A stretch of 64,000 nt of DNA from the NCBI GenBank assembly GCA_036583965.1, contig JAZBQD010000001.1, forward strand, positions 16,359,892 through 16,423,891, given 5' to 3'. Positions within the stretch are counted from its first letter, which is position 1. Each line of letters starts with the position of its first letter. The notes below the pieces were generated by a model. It saw only the letters and a program-made list of their open reading frames with translations. It was not told where the DNA came from and made no database searches. The translations under genes and the position numbers were made by a program. The DNA comes from Prunella strophiata. Lineage: Eukaryota; Chordata; Aves; Passeriformes; Prunellidae. This document shows positions 35,146 to 49,645 of the stretch, in pieces.

Positions 35146-38100
35146 AAAAATATGGAAAATTCTTAATCTTGCAGGCACTAAACACATTTCCTTGGATTAA
35201 CTGTAGCTTCATATTAATGTTGTTCTGAGGTCAGTTTTTTGAGGATTCATGAGGATCACATATATATTTAACTTTGGAGTCAGATATACTTTTTGCAGCC
35301 ACTAATGTATTAAGGGAAAATTTCCTTTTTCTCTTACTAATAAACAGCTTAGTTTACAATTTTCTGTGCTTTACCCAATTATCCTAGAACATTATTTCTT
35401 CACCCAAAAGCAGTGCAGAGTTGGAAGATAAAAGTGGAAAAGCTGCAATCTGCTGGATCCCTCCATGTGCACAGCTCCTGAAATTCCTCATTGTCCTCAC
35501 CCTCTCTTGCACAGAGCTTCATAAGATTTGGAAGAGCCCCATGGGACCATTTCACTCAGAATTTCACACAGCAGACAATGAGAAGGAAAGAAGATAGAGA
35601 CATCAGAATTAAAGATTGAATGTTTAAGGGATTCTGTTCAGCAACTGGGCTTATTTTAAGCCTTAGTGCTGACATTGTCAGACCAAAAAAAAAAAAAACA
35701 ACAAAAAGTATTAAAAAATCAGCTGCTGAAAGTTCTTTAAGGCTCAGAACTGGGATAAATTGCATTTCTGCTGTGTTGCAAACTGCATCAGAAAAGGAGG
35801 AGGTTGTCTTGCTTTGAGTGTATTCTAAATTAAAAGCCATAAGGAAACTATTGAGCTTGTGTTCTGCAGAACAAAGTACATGTTGTAGAGTATATTCCAC
35901 CAATATTTCAAACCTTAAAAAGTATGGTGTTTCAAGCCTTAAAATAACTAAAAGCTACACTCTTGCAGAGGTTATACCACATGGGGGTGTTCATTTCCCT
36001 TTGTCTTAGCTGCATAAACTCCAAATCAACCCTATACAGTAAATGATGTCTGCCCTATTGTCTTGTATAAACACTCTTTTGTTTTTCTTCAGTGCAAAGC
36101 TGTGTTTAAAGAAAGCCCTGCACGAATTCCAATAAAGAAACCAGTGTAAGAAAACTGGATTGGTAAAACAACTTAGAACAGCTCTACTGTTACCTCTCCT
36201 GGTGCTGCAAAGCCAGCAAAGGCAGATAATATTTTATTTGGAGCTGGAATGAACTGTTGTGAACTCTGACAAACCAGCACTTCAAAGCATTCTGAGCGTG
36301 CTGCCACCAGCATAAGGAAATTTATTGTGACTAAGAGCCTGACTCTGACCCTCCTTGCACCATCTTTACTCTGCTGACTTCAGCTGGATGGAAGAGCAGG
36401 AGAAAATCATTCCAGCCTCTGTTGTCTCTGATTTAGAGAAACATGCCAAAAATAAAGATGGGAATCCTACTCAACACACCTATTTTAATCCCAAGAAAAA
36501 GCAGCTCAGGAAAACCTCAGACAAAAATCTGGGCAGCTTCATGGGTGGCCCATGCAGGACTCAGGAGAACTGATGAAAAGTAAGATGTCAGATTTGGTGA
36601 TAGTTGCTGAATATTTAGAAATTCAGACTATCTGAGACTGGGACACAGCCCACATCATTATATTATTTTTACTGAGCCATAGAAATGCATCAGCATGGCT
36701 AAATTATAATAAAAACCACAGTAAAATTATTTGAAGGCTTTAAGAAAAGATACATATTCTTACAACCTCAAGCCCATTCTGGATTTCATGGAGACTGGTG
36801 TGCAGCAACTTGACATTATTATGATGATAATTTATTAATGATCTGTACATTTCAGTGCCCCTCTGGCTCTCCTGAGACAACATCAAGACTTCTCTCTGCT
36901 ATGCATTTCACAGACATAAAGAATGGACTTTTTTGTCCTCATAAATCAGCAGAATAATGCAATTGCTGAATGCACATAAAGGCCAGAACACAAGAGGATT
37001 GTTATAAAGTAGGGTATAAATCGTATTGCCAGTTATCCCTAAATGTTCCCTTTTTGGAGCTTTACAGGGTTTTTTTTTAAATCTATACTGTGCATAGATA
37101 TCCTCAGACATGAAAAACTGTTGCAAACTTGTTAAGTTCCTTGATCACACACGAGTGAGAGAATGGTAAATATAGCACAGCCACCAAGAAGAATTCAAAG
37201 GACTTCGAATCTTTAGATCTGATGTGTAATTCAGCTGACACATGGCACGTGAAATTTAACATAAAGTAATGCAAATTGGTTACAGAAAAGCAGCTCAGGA
37301 GTAAAAAGCAAAAGGGGAAAAAAACACAGAGGGGCTTAATAACAGTGGACACCCAATAAAACAATCATAGGGCCTGGCCTGCTGCCAGCACAGCACAAAT
37401 ATTCACATCCCTGGAGCTGATGGAGCAAAAACCCCACCAGCACCCCACAGGGGAGCAGGGTTAATCTCAGCCACAGCTATGATGTCATCAGAAGCCATTA
37501 TTTTGTTCCTCTTTTTTTTTTTTTTTAAATTTAAAACTTGAGCAGAGCCAAGAGAAGTTACACAATGAAACTGCTCTCTGTAGTAACACGTGCCAGTGGC
37601 GTGGTGGCTGGAATGCAGATTTAGGTGAAAAGAGGGTGGAATTTTTAGGGATTTATCAGCACTGTGGATTTTTCAACATTATAGTTTTGGGGTGGCCTGT
37701 CAGGGCTAAGAGAACTCCCTCTGCAGTGGAGGATCACACATCAGCCCTGCCCACAAAGCCTGTGTCCTGTGAGTACATTTTGAGGTACCTGCTCTGGCCC
37801 CTGTTACCTCCCTTGTCCAAAACCTGGCAGGATTAGAGAAATGTGAAATTTTAAAGTTTTTATGTGAAATTTTGGGGCTGTAAATAGTGAATTGTTGGAG
37901 TAATTCTTTAAAGTTCCTTTGAAATTGTTTTTTTTTACTTTTTTATCACTTCCCTTCTCATTCAGATGATGTGTCTCTAATGAGATTGCATTAAACACTG
38001 TGCTATCTTTGCCATTTTTTGAAGTTCCTTAGACAAAACACTTTCTCATTTCTCATTGTCCCACCATCACTGAGCATTCACAAACACAAATTGGGATGCC

Positions 38101-40441
38101 AAAACCAGCAAAAAAATCTCACATTTGTACATGCAAGACAAGAGAAGTGCTTAACCCTGCCTCTCTGCAGTTGGAGCTTTGCAAAACCATGCTGCCTTGA
38201 TAGTTTAAAACTTCCTTTCACTGACCACTATAATGTGCTTTTGCAAATCTCTTGATGAATCCCAGGTTAGTTGAACTGTTCAATTACAGCTTTATCCTAA
38301 TCCTACTTGCTAAGCATTAATGCCAGCAACCTCCCACATCCTAATCCTGTCCCACTTGACACTGACCCACGCTCAGTCCCACATGATGTGTGTGTTAGCA
38401 CAAAGCCATGCAAACAACATATTAATCAGGAATGCAACAGGAAAAGGAAAGAAATGGAGCAGGGCAGAGTTTTTCAGCAAAAAGACACCACTGGCTCCAC
38501 ACACAGGCTTGGCACATGCAGATTTAAATGCACCTTAAAAACAACATAAATACATACACAAATGTGCTGATGGCTACAAATCTTGCAGCTAAGCTACAAG
38601 AGGTCTCTTGATCATGATTTAAAACAAGAGAAAAATCCAGTCTGAGGGCAGATTGAAACTATTAGAATTAGATACAGTCTTAGAAAATGGAAAGACTTTT
38701 ATGTGTGATAGACTCCCATCCTCCATAATTCACTGCAGACTGGGAAAGTGATTCCTTCAGATCTGCTGCTGACAGCTTAATATTCCCAATGATAATGTTG
38801 TCAGGTGATTACACAGAGCCAGCCTCTACACTTTGATCTGAATGGAAAGTTTGCTTTAACTGCAACATTCTGAGAGATTCTGCTTGGAAAAAAAAAGAGC
38901 TTCAGCTAAACTGAAAGATTACCTGAAAAGATAATCTAAAAAAATCTAATTGTGGTCAAGTTAGAAATGCATCAACCTTGAATAGGTCTAAGTTGCCTTC
39001 CCAGAACAAATCCTGAAGAATGACCAGAATTCTCTCTCCAAAAACATTACTGAGGCAGACAAAGGCACACAAGAACAATCCTAAAGAACCTCATACCCAG
39101 TTTTTAAAGTGAGTGTGCTGTCAAATGTATTCTCTCAAATTTCAGGAACATGAATATATGGCTTGTAGAAACTCTTGGTTTAAATGTCTCTCCACAACTT
39201 TCCTTCACTAACCACAAGACCAATGAAATTCCTGTAGGTTCCTACATCCATACAGCTAAATATGCTTCCAATTATTTTCCTGGCACAGTTAAAGAAGAAT
39301 TTCTATAGTGGAAGGCCTTTATGTCAGGATAGCAAAGCTGTGTCTCTCAGAATGCTATTGATACTGCTCTGCTCATGTCCAGCACTGTAATTGCAGCAGT
39401 GCAAGGCTGGACTGTCCCTGTGGGTGCCTGAGCAGGGGGAAGAGCTGAGCAGCTCCTCTCCATGCTTAGGGGTTAAGGACAATTATTCCCTGCCTGTGGG
39501 CAAAAAGGGCACAGAGGACAGAGAAAAGTAAAGTGGTGCAGGGACTTGATTCTTTTCCTCAACTTTTGGAAAAGGTAGAAGCACAACTGCAGCATGATTA
39601 GAAGGAATGATGCAATTTCTCCATCTTCCAAGGAGCTCTAAATTTTAGGAGGAAAGGACCAAACAGGAGCTGCCAAGTTTTGCACTGACCTCAGGAGCAG
39701 CCCATTTGCATGTTCAGAAGTTCTCTTGTTCAGAAAATCCTTAAAGGCTTTCAGTGCAGAGAAGCTGATTTTTGCTGCATTTGAATCCATGCCATAATTG
39801 ATCTGTCCCTGTTTTCCATTTCATGCTTTCTGTTTCCAGTGTAAGGAGCATTCTGCTTGAGGATTTGCTCAGAAAACAAGAAAACAAGTCACTGCAACCC
39901 TCTGAAGCACCACGTGCTCAAACTGAGGGATTTGAGGTGGCAGGCAATGTGGCACTAATGGTTAAAATCCACCAACACAAACTGGAAATGGGATCTGAAA
40001 AATAACCCAACTGTTTTGGAGATTATTACGCGTTAGAAATCAGGGAATAATTTGAAAATTGCTTTCAGGTATTATGTTTACTAAAATTGCTCTCCTACCC
40101 TGGCTGAATTGCAGAGTTATTATCACCTACCACACGTAGCAGATAAGCTGTAGCATTTGTAACCTGAGCATTATTCTTATCATAAGGGTTTCATTAAGAG
40201 CTTCCATGTGATACTCCAGTGTTTATGTGCACACACACGTGCCCCACTACTCTGTGTGTGCATCATCAAATTACTTTCCTTTTAATTGAAAAATCCAGGT
40301 TGCCTTTGAGCTTAATACAGGCATTATGGAGTGGGGGGAAAGAACAGCATAAGAAGAAGAGAGACTCAATTTCCTGAAATTCAGAAGTACTACTGTCAGT
40401 GTGCATTAAGTGCACATAGGAGAGTGGTCAGTTAATTGGGG

Positions 40442-40466
40442 AAAAAAAAAAAAAAAAAAAAAAAAA
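40442..40466. repeat. Poly-A tract
   Basis: Twenty-five uninterrupted A residues. Confidence 0.95.
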
Positions 40467-41808
40467 CCAAAAAAGAAGAAGCAACAACATCTTTAAAAAA
40501 CTAAATTCAGTACATCACCTAAGCACAATAAACTACTTATTAGCATAGAAACTTGAAGTTCTTCAAAGAGAAAGACAACAGCAGCCCTTTCAGTTATCAG
40601 ACCCTGGTTTTGGCAGAAGTGACAGATATTGGTTCAATTCCTCATTAAGTTGTGAATTATTAATTTAAATCCTAATACACAAAGTGAACTGTTTCATCTT
40701 AGAAATCTGGACTCGAAAAAGAAATATTGTCAAGGGACTGCACCTTCATTCCCCCAGGTGGAAGGAGCAAGGTCTTGGTGAGCTGAAGTCATGGTGCAAT
40801 TTTCACACAAAGCAGGGATGAAAATCACGTCAGGATAGTATGAAATTTATGAATTTTATGAATTCACCAGGACCTTCTCCTCACTGACCCCATGGGATTC
40901 ATTTCCAGGGGAGTTTCAGGAATAAACCAGCTGAGTTTTGTCTTATCTCCCTCTACACAATGGTTTTAAGTTTCTGACTTGAAAATACCTCCACAGGCAG
41001 CAGTGCAGCCTCCCAACAAGAAAAGCAGAAATGGTGCAAGCTGTCAGCAAGTCTGTGTAGAAACCCTCTTTGAAAGAGGCATTGAATCCCCCTCAGATTG
41101 CCACTAAACCCACTGGCCACCTCTAGGATTTTGCCTGGACTTGCACTTCCTTTTTTCTCTTGCCACCTATGCAGGAGCTTTTAAGTTTTGGAAACTACTG
41201 TATTTTCTCCAATTTGACCCAGCAGTGGCCTAAAGGTGGTTGAGTACATATTATTATCAGCCATTGGGGAGTACTGCAGAAAAGGCTACAAAGATAGAGC
41301 TACCAAGTGAGCTCAGTTAAAACATGTGTCTTTCATGCAGAGATGATAAAAGACGTGTGGAGTAAGGGTAGGTCATGCATCACCAAAAAATACACATGAA
41401 AGTTGTCCCTTGCACAGTTCTCCCCTTTGTCAGTCCATTATTTACCATAAATACACCTTTTGTCACTACCTATGTCACCACCACTGGCCTGTTTATGTTA
41501 ATAAAAAGCAGACTGAAAAAAAAAACTGCTCTCATATCCATGGAGAAAACATCCACTGATTTCAGAGTGGTCCAAGGCTACTAAAACACCATGTTTGGTT
41601 TAAATATTTACACATGGACATGCGCTGCTCCAGGTTTTCTAGATCTTTTTAAAGGGATTTTCCCCACATCTCTTAAATTTTCTGGTGTACAATGAAATTT
41701 TCCAAGCCCAGGTTAAAATCCCACTTGAACTCACCAGCTAAGATGGGATCTCTGCCTTCTGAGCACCAGCAGCTCTCCCCCTCTGTTGCTGGGTGTTAAA
41801 AGTGAACT

Positions 41809-41835
41809 AAAAAAAAAAAAAAAAAAAAAAAAAAA
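41809..41835. repeat. Poly-A tract
   Basis: Twenty-seven uninterrupted A residues. Confidence 0.95.
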
Positions 41836-43142
41836 TCAAACAATAAACCACTCTAGGCACTAAGGAATAAAAGTTTTCCTGCCTTCTCTCACACCTCTTA
41901 CTATATATTATGGATGCTATATTGCTAAAAAAAATGGAGAAGGTGTTTCCATTTGTGCAGATATATCATGTATAAAATATGTTAAGTGAATGACAAAAAT
42001 GGTGGAAGACTTTGCCACTTTACACTGTTCTCAGCAATATATTTACTTGCCTGTGTTTATTTAGCATTGCTGGTTAATTTATTTATTCTCCTTACTTCTA
42101 GTCTCTGCAACCTCCTCCACAACACCAATCTGACAGCTCCTCCTGCCACCCTTCCAACTTTTTCTGTAAAGCTCCAAATTTATGCTCTGCTCTCTTTCCC
42201 TCAAAACTTAACCACAGTTTTTGGGAGTGTTTCTGTCCCTGGCAGGGCTGCCAGTGTCTGGTGGCAGGCTCTGCATGGGCAGAGCTCCCTGCAGAGCCAG
42301 GGCAGAGTTTTCCTTTTCCCAGAATGTTGTGTCCCCTCGCTGTTCCGCTCAGTGAGAGGTTCCTGGCCAGAGGAAAACTTTGTCCCATGTGTCATATGCT
42401 TGAGCCCTCCCTCCTTCCTGCTTGGGATCATGAGATTACTGCTAACAATGATAATGCCAGCGTTCTGAATTTACAAAATAAAAGGCACAGAGATTAAGTC
42501 CTTTAATTAATCCTTGAGGGGGATAATCCAGACATTGCTACCAGATATACTGATTTTTTTGGGGATGGGTGGAAAAAACCCCCAACATTGTTTAAAATAA
42601 TTTTCAGAACATTGCAAATTACTGAAAGCTAAGTGGCAACAAACCTTCTCTGTGCTCCTCAGCAGGCATTCAGAAGCAGCAGCTGCTCAGGGCAATCCCA
42701 AATCCCCTTTATGGGCTCAGGTGGGGCTGCTCTGTCCTGATGCAGGATAATCAGCACAAAACACAAGCAGGGGCTGTCACAGCTGTCACAGACACTCTCC
42801 CAAACTCAGGTGGAGAAGCCATGTCCCCTGAGCTGGCCCAGGCACTGGGGATTTTCCAGTCCAGTCCCACTTGGAGCACCTTGGAGGAGCTCAGGGCTAC
42901 AGACACAGGGTGGTGCCAGCTCGTGTTCCTGCCCAGGGGATGCTGCTCCCCTGGAAGGAACAAACCAGATTTCACTGGAGTGGACAGAAATCTTTATCCT
43001 GACCTTTAATGGAGGCTAAATTTGGTCTTTTTTCACACAGCTCCATGACTTGGTATGAGTAAGAACATTACATCTTCTTTTAAGGGTATTTAGTCACTGT
43101 TGACTTTTCCAGTATTGGTGCCAGCTTTTCTCATCTTGTTGG

Positions 43143-43160
43143 AAAAAAAAAAAAAAAAAA
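43143..43160. repeat. Poly-A tract
   Basis: Eighteen uninterrupted A residues. Confidence 0.95.
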
Positions 43161-44757
43161 CAAACCCACAGTGAAGACCCTGGCAGTGCTATAGTGGAGG
43201 TTTCATGGTTGTAGAAATCCTAAAACTATCATGTATTCTTCTAACACATGTGTTTGGGAGTGCTAAAACACTGACTTCACCCACAAGTAGTTCAGCATTT
43301 TACAAAGTTCCACTTCCCTGCCCTCAAGAGCTTTCTATCTTAAACAGCAAAAACAAAAGAAGGGAAGAGAACAGAGCAGAACAGAAAAATATTTCTTTTT
43401 AAAAAAAGACTCTGGTCCTTTGTTTCATCATTTTTGTCAGTAGTTGTAAACAACTTTTATTGCAACAGTTAAATGAACTAGTATGTCTATGAGAGAGTAC
43501 TGAAAACTAAATATAAAACAATGTATAATTACTTTTCAGTAATTAAATCTTTCTTCTGTCCTTCAACAAAGGTTGAAAGTTGAAAATACCTAAGAATTGT
43601 TCCCTGGGCTCTTACAGGAGTCAGTCCAAATTCCATTAGCTCTGGTGGGAGGTGGTTCAGACCCATGGTTTTATTCTGTGAAATGAATGGAATAATTTCC
43701 CAAGAAGATGGCACTGATTCAGGAAGACTAATTGTAGAATTAAATATGAATAAAGACATCTTTAAAATTATACCCCAGTAAGGCTGGTGAGCATTTCTTA
43801 CTCTGAAGCAATAATACATTTCTATACTGAAAAAGTTCTGTAGTGTCAATAAATATTTACACCATCCCTGATCCTAAAAGTATTAAGAAAAATATTTTGC
43901 TACATGAAATGCAAGGAAACACTTGGAACATGGATTTGTTTGATTTATTAATTAAGTACATTTAGGAGTTTCAGGATTAAGGAATAGCAGTTCTGCTCAG
44001 AGAGGGATGCTGAGAAGTCTGAAAAGAAATGATCCAAAATCTCTGCAGACGTGCCTGGAACAGCAAGAGGAAGCACAGCACCTAAAATTCAGTTCCTGAG
44101 AGGAGGAGGCAATTCAGACAGCTGAACTGGCATGGGGAGGACTGAGAGTGAGCAAGGATAAGGGCTGCAGTGGACCAGGCAGGGGTCTCTGGGAGTTTTT
44201 TGCTCCATTACTCAGAACAGTAGGATTTGAAAGCATTTTTCCATTAAAAAAAAAAAATAAAATACACAAAATGACAAGAGTGAGGCCCAGCTTTCAAGTC
44301 TGCATATAAACATCAGTGCTCAGTTTTGAGACTTGTGGTCCTTAAGACCTCCTATTTTATTTTCAAACAGCATACCCCCTGCCAAGAAGTTACATTTTTT
44401 TCCCTCTTTAAATAAGCAGCTAGGGTAATGGCGTGATGAACAAGTTTCATTTCTTTCTGTTCAGCTTTTTCCATCTTTAATACAGCCTCCAGCAGGCCAG
44501 ATGGCACCAATGCAATTGCTAGTAAGTCAATACATCTGGCTGCATTCCTGAAATGACAAATCTGATGGATAGAGCCCCAGCTCCTATACAAAGCCTCTTT
44601 TCAGAACGCTCTCCCTGGTACTTGTCTGCTTTAAGCAAAACCTAATGTGTGAAAACAAAATAAAATTGAGCTCTTTCAGCACCCCGTGCTAACGTTTCAT
44701 TTGCAGTGTTTTTATTAATGCTGCCCTGCTCCTGTACCTCGGCCCTGCTCTGCCCAG

Positions 44758-45395
44758 AGCTCACTTCTTGGCACAAGACAGGCTCTGTTCAAAACCCTCC
44801 CTCCTCTGGAGCTGCCAGCAGTTCAAAGCAGGTTACAATAAACACTCTGGGCTTTGCTCATTAAGAGCAGCAAGAAATTGTTTAGGAAATTGTCCTCGAA
44901 GAGAAAACAATCTGAGAAAAGCAGAAATGGAGCAAAAGTTTCTTTCAGCCTCAATGATGTCTCTTTGGGCAAATTGGGGGCTGGAAATAGGTGTGAGCTC
45001 CTGGCATCAGCAGAGCAGGATCTGTCAGCGAGGCACTGTGCTGGGGCTGCTGCAATCCCAGCCATGCAAGGTGCAAGGACTCACACAGGATCCCTGGATT
45101 ATTCACAAATCTGCAGATAAAGCCCTGGAGGGAGTTGTTCAGACCAACAGGAGGGTGTGCAGCAGAAAATCTACAAGAACAAGTGAAGTGTTACTCATCT
45201 CCAGAAAACTACAGCCACTGCACATCAGGTGTTCACCAACTCTTAGACAGCATCAGATCTCATCTTATTTTATAGGTATGACTTGGGAAAACAACCAGCA
45301 TCAGATAAAACACAAAAACCCAAAAATGTGCAGCTCCACCAAAGAACTGCTCTGTCCCCGTAGCTGTATTTCACAAAAATAAAGCACTCTGTGAG
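44758..45395 (+). other. Candidate terminal exon with poly(A) signal (unverified)
   Basis: A long pyrimidine-rich tract ending TGCTCTGCCCAG (44757), with a possible branch sequence ATTAAT upstream, precedes a frame open from 44759 to the TAA at 45380-45382, about 207 codons. This is the longest non-repetitive frame in the window. Its first internal ATG (44927, context GAAATGG, strong Kozak) would give 151 residues. The stop codon overlaps AATAAA at 45378-45383, and GT-rich sequence follows (45391-45420), as at real cleavage sites. No protein family is recognisable, and a 3' UTR of about 20 nt would be unusually short. Local CpG content is slightly raised. It may be a lncRNA 3' end or chance. 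Confidence 0.2.
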
Positions 45396-48300
45396 GTGTG
45401 AATGGTCATAATTTGTGTTTATTCATCACTGACAGACTTGTGGAAAGGGAGAATTTATTTCTGTGGTAACTGCAGTCCCTGCCATGATAAATATCAAACA
45501 ACTGAACGTTTAAAGTCACAGCCCCCATGTTACTTACACAAGAAGTGGCTCAGGTCCTTGAAACACCCTTTAAAAAAAAGCACTTTGTCTCCTGACTATT
45601 CCTGCTGAAGGCACTGAGATGGCTCAGGGAGGAACAGAACCATAAAGAAATCTGAATACAGAAATCAAGAAACTCATGTTATAGACACTCACTGCAGTAG
45701 TTAACAACTGGTGAGTGAAGTGCTGAGTCCAGTGGGTTCAAGATCCATCATTCCATCACCAACACAAGCCCTGATTTTGGGTCTGAGCACCCCCATGGTG
45801 AACATTTCTGTCTGCAACCTGAGCTGAAGAGTCTCAGCCCAGAACTATTAAGAGTGCAACAGGCAAAAAAATGTCTGATTTATTGGGTACAGTCTTTGGG
45901 CATAGAAACAAAAATGACGACAGTGAAGCTTTCCTAACATTTGTGCTCTGCACCAGGGCTTGGATTCCCTCAGAACTCAGAGTTTTCTTCTTAAAGGGGT
46001 AAAGCAGCTCAGGTGGAGCATTTCAAAGACACCTCCTGCAGCTCAGAGCTCATCTCCAGGCAGAGAGCATCAGGGGCAGGTCCCCTGCAAAAACCCTGCC
46101 CTGTTCTTCTTAAGGCTGTTAGGATTCACTCTGTCTCAGCCATAGCCCATCTGGAGAATTAAGTTACTTGCAGAGGGGCCTTTTGCATAGCTCAGTAATA
46201 TCAAAGTTTAATCCTCTACTTAAGCTGATTTCATTGTTTTAACTTTATTTTTTATGGATCATGGAAATAAAAGTTATTTAAGCTGCAGCAGGACTCAGGG
46301 TCTGGGATGTACAGCACAGATGAGGACCCATCTGTCCATTTCTCTGCACCACAGCATCCTCAGGCCTGTTTCTCATGTGTGTTTGGGGAAGAAAGGAGAG
46401 GAGTTGTGGCTTTTTTAGTCTCTTGCTAGATAATGTGGGTAGCCCTAAAAATCAGATTCACATTTTTTACATTTTTCAGTGAGCAGTGAAAATAAAATCC
46501 TGGTCCTTATCAGTAATTTATGTGTAAATAATTTCAGCATTGTTTTAAAAACAGCAGGGCAAAAAAATACTTCACATACCTCAAATATCAGCAATCAGCA
46601 ATAAAAATAAAAGAACTTTTTCCTCACTATATAAATTAGAATGTAAATATCTGCACACAAACTTACACGAGGAAACACCCAGCCAATGGATTGTTAAAAG
46701 TAATCACTAAATTTATGATACAAAACTGAGTTTTTACAGCATTGTTTCCAGTGGTGAAAACACTGAGATTTCAGACCTGAGGGTTCAGATACTGAGATAC
46801 TATTATTTAAAATACCACCAAACATCAGAGAGATCTATAGAGTTATTCTCTAAATATTTTACCCAAGAGTTAAAAAACCCTAAACCTGACAGCTATCATT
46901 ATGAGGAGTGTTTGGAAGAGGAAAATTGAGAATAAGAGAGCATCCCATCAGGTATGAGGGGCTCTAGGATTGGAAGAGTGAAGGAGCCTTATTCTCCACA
47001 GCTTTCCATCAATGTTTCTCTCTCTGTCTTACTGTTTGTAGTTCTCACTTAATCAATATTTCACCTTTCAATCTACTGCAGCCATTAATTATTTGACTTT
47101 TAGATTCCTTTAATCTCTCCAGGTTGCTTGTCTAGCTATCCTTTGACAAGATACTATATGTGGGTGAATATTTTCTATTTTCCCCATTCATTTTTATCAA
47201 ATGACACATTTCAAATTGCCTCATTTTTCCATGCAATCTTTGCCTACCAGTGTAATTGCTGCAAGGACTTAAATCATGTAATATTAGAACATTCTGAAAT
47301 AGCAGTAATGATCTAAAAATAGAGAAAGCTTTTGAAACAGCTTTCAGCTATGGAGAATCCAAATTATTCTAATTTGGAAACACATTTAAGCAAATTTGGA
47401 TATGTGATTTTTCACCACTTTCATTTTGCACGGCCACATTCCGTGCTGATCATCTGAAATCAAAACTTCACTGGCCTTGTCACCCTCCTTAACTTGCTTG
47501 GTGAAACAGCACTGAGAAATTGCCCTGTTTTTGAATATTTATCCACTGAGTCATGCTCTGAAGCCCAAAACACAGTGATTGAGGGGGAGTCTCCACACAT
47601 TAAGTCACCTTGCAGGATTTGGCCAGGGAGGAAAGCAGAGCACACTGGCTATGTTTGTACTCTCTCTGGGGAGAGAAGGGGAATCAAAGAAACCACTTTG
47701 AATGTGCTGATAGTTGGATGAGCATGAAAATCCATGTTTTACAGGAACTCAGCTCCCATTGGAGCTCTTTTTATATTTTAAATCTGTCCTTAGGTATTCA
47801 GGTGATAGGAGCTGTGGAAAACAGATGGTACCCAGCCCTGGGGATACTAATTACTAGAAAATTAGCATAGCTGAAAATGACATAATCCAAAGTGAGCAGG
47901 GATCGGATATTAAAGCTTGTGCATGATACAAAATAATAAATATGCTTGTCTTCTGGTTGAGTGACTGGACAGAGTCCCTGGGGATGGTTGCTGCTCCCTC
48001 CAGATTTGATACAGGCACCTTTTATCACTGGGCTTGATGAACTTTTCCACTCTTTTCCCACTCCTGAGAGTGGTGCAGCCCAGCCTCCACCAGAACTTCC
48101 AGCCATTACTGCAACATTATTGTAAACAGAAGAGAAATAAGTCCCAGCCACATTAGCAATGCAAATATATCTGAACTTTGGCTGCTTGCATTAGATCTGA
48201 TGCCATTATGGAGAAAACCAGTAATCCCACTGTAATCCAGTCCTAGGAAATTTAATGAGGCTGTTGGATGTGGGCACTGTTGCTCTGTGATTAGCACATC

Positions 48301-48915
48301 ACAGGGATTCACCATCATTAGCAAAGGTAATGACTGCTTATCCCATCCCTCAGGATCATCCACCAGCTCTGAGAGCTTCAGCTCTCTCATTTTCCAGTCT
48401 GAGTGGAGTCAGGAAGGTCTGGGAAAGCTGTGGGATTTGGAGATTGCTCCTTGGAAACATGTGCTCAGTGAGGAGAGGCTCAGGGATAACTGACACAGTT
48501 CTGTTAGGTCTGATCCACAAGGTTTTATCCAACACAAGAAATGATGCTGGGATCACAGTTTGGGTCTTTGCCTGCTTGGGTTGATTTTCTTAAGGCACTG
48601 GGTGCTTTTATCCCTGTTTTTCAACAAATAACACAGGACTGATAGTTTTGTGGGATTCTGAGGTTTTTGTGCAGCAAATTGTAATGGGCAGGAGAGTCCT
48701 ACCTCTGACTCTCCCTGCACCTCCTCAGATGCAGAATAAATGTCCTGGATTCAGATCTCCTCCTCCATGGAAAGAGCCCCTTGGCACCTGATACCCTGGT
48801 GTGTCTGTGTAAGAGATCTCATGTTATCAGTGCTGCTCAGAACAAAGCAGCCCATTGTTTTGGGTTCACAAGAAGTTATAGGGATTAAATCATTCACCAA
48901 AGACTGTGGTTCTGG

Positions 48916-48946
<31 letters not shown>

Positions 48947-49645
48947 CAGCATATATGAACATAATAACCAAGTATGTGTCCCACTATTTTGGGTTTTGTT
49001 TCAAGAGAAAACAGAAAATTGGAGATCATATCTAAGCAAGAGCAACCTGTGGCCATTATAAATAGAGGTTCTTTTCAAGGTCCATTAAGCACTAATCATA
49101 CCTGAGATTAAGGGGAGAAGGGGGAACCACGGGTCTGAGATTGTTTGAAGGGTACATTTCATACTAGTAAGAAATTTAAGACAGAGACAGGTCAGGCTGA
49201 GTTCTGTTTAATTTAAAAGATACTCATCTCAAGCCTTAGTCAGAGGTCTCGGGATACTGGATGTCTTTCTTGTTACAGTGCACAAGGCAAAAGTCAGGAG
49301 AAAGAATTTCAGGAGAATAAAGAGCAATCCAGTCCTGATTCAGGCCTCGTTTCCTCCATTTCCCCCAGAAAAACACAGTTTAGGAGCCAGCTCTAGGATT
49401 ATTCTCACAAATTTTCAGGTTGCTTGTCTAAAACACTGATTTTAAACACCTTTATCCTCCCCTAACATTCCAGTTGAGTTGCTGCTCTATGAAACATCCT
49501 CTGGGCAAGTTCTGCTGCTCTGCAGGAGTGGATTTCTCTCAGTGCTTCAGCATTTGCTCCACTCAGCCAGGCAGTGACTGTCTGAAAGCTGCACCCCTGC
49601 CCACACACTGCTGGGACACAGGCAGGCACCAGGCATGGGCTCCTA
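45396..49645. other. Unique non-coding sequence
   Basis: No recognised gene or transposon. A 30-base poly-A lies at 48916-48945. Overlapping opposite-strand frames at 47460-48584 have no recognisable homology. Confidence 0.6.
48916..48945. repeat. Poly-A tract
   Basis: Thirty uninterrupted A residues. Confidence 0.95.

Larger units (their letters stand above)
35146..44757. other. Unique non-coding sequence
   Basis: About 9.6 kb with no gene or transposon that I recognise. It contains poly-A/T runs at 35685-35698, 37512-37526, 40442-40466, 41809-41835, 43143-43160 and 44246-44256. The 42000-43020 part is somewhat richer in G+C, with overlapping frames on both strands (largest 160 codons at 41986-42468, partly hydrophobic). 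None has recognisable motifs. Confidence 0.6.

Noticed and set aside
37460..37500. TGATGTCATCA, CRE/ATF-like site
   Set aside because: A single short motif without CpG or other context is not evidence of a regulatory element.
40620..40645. GGTTCAATTCC, like a tRNA T-arm (B-box)
   Set aside because: No A-box or cloverleaf can be built upstream at the right distance.
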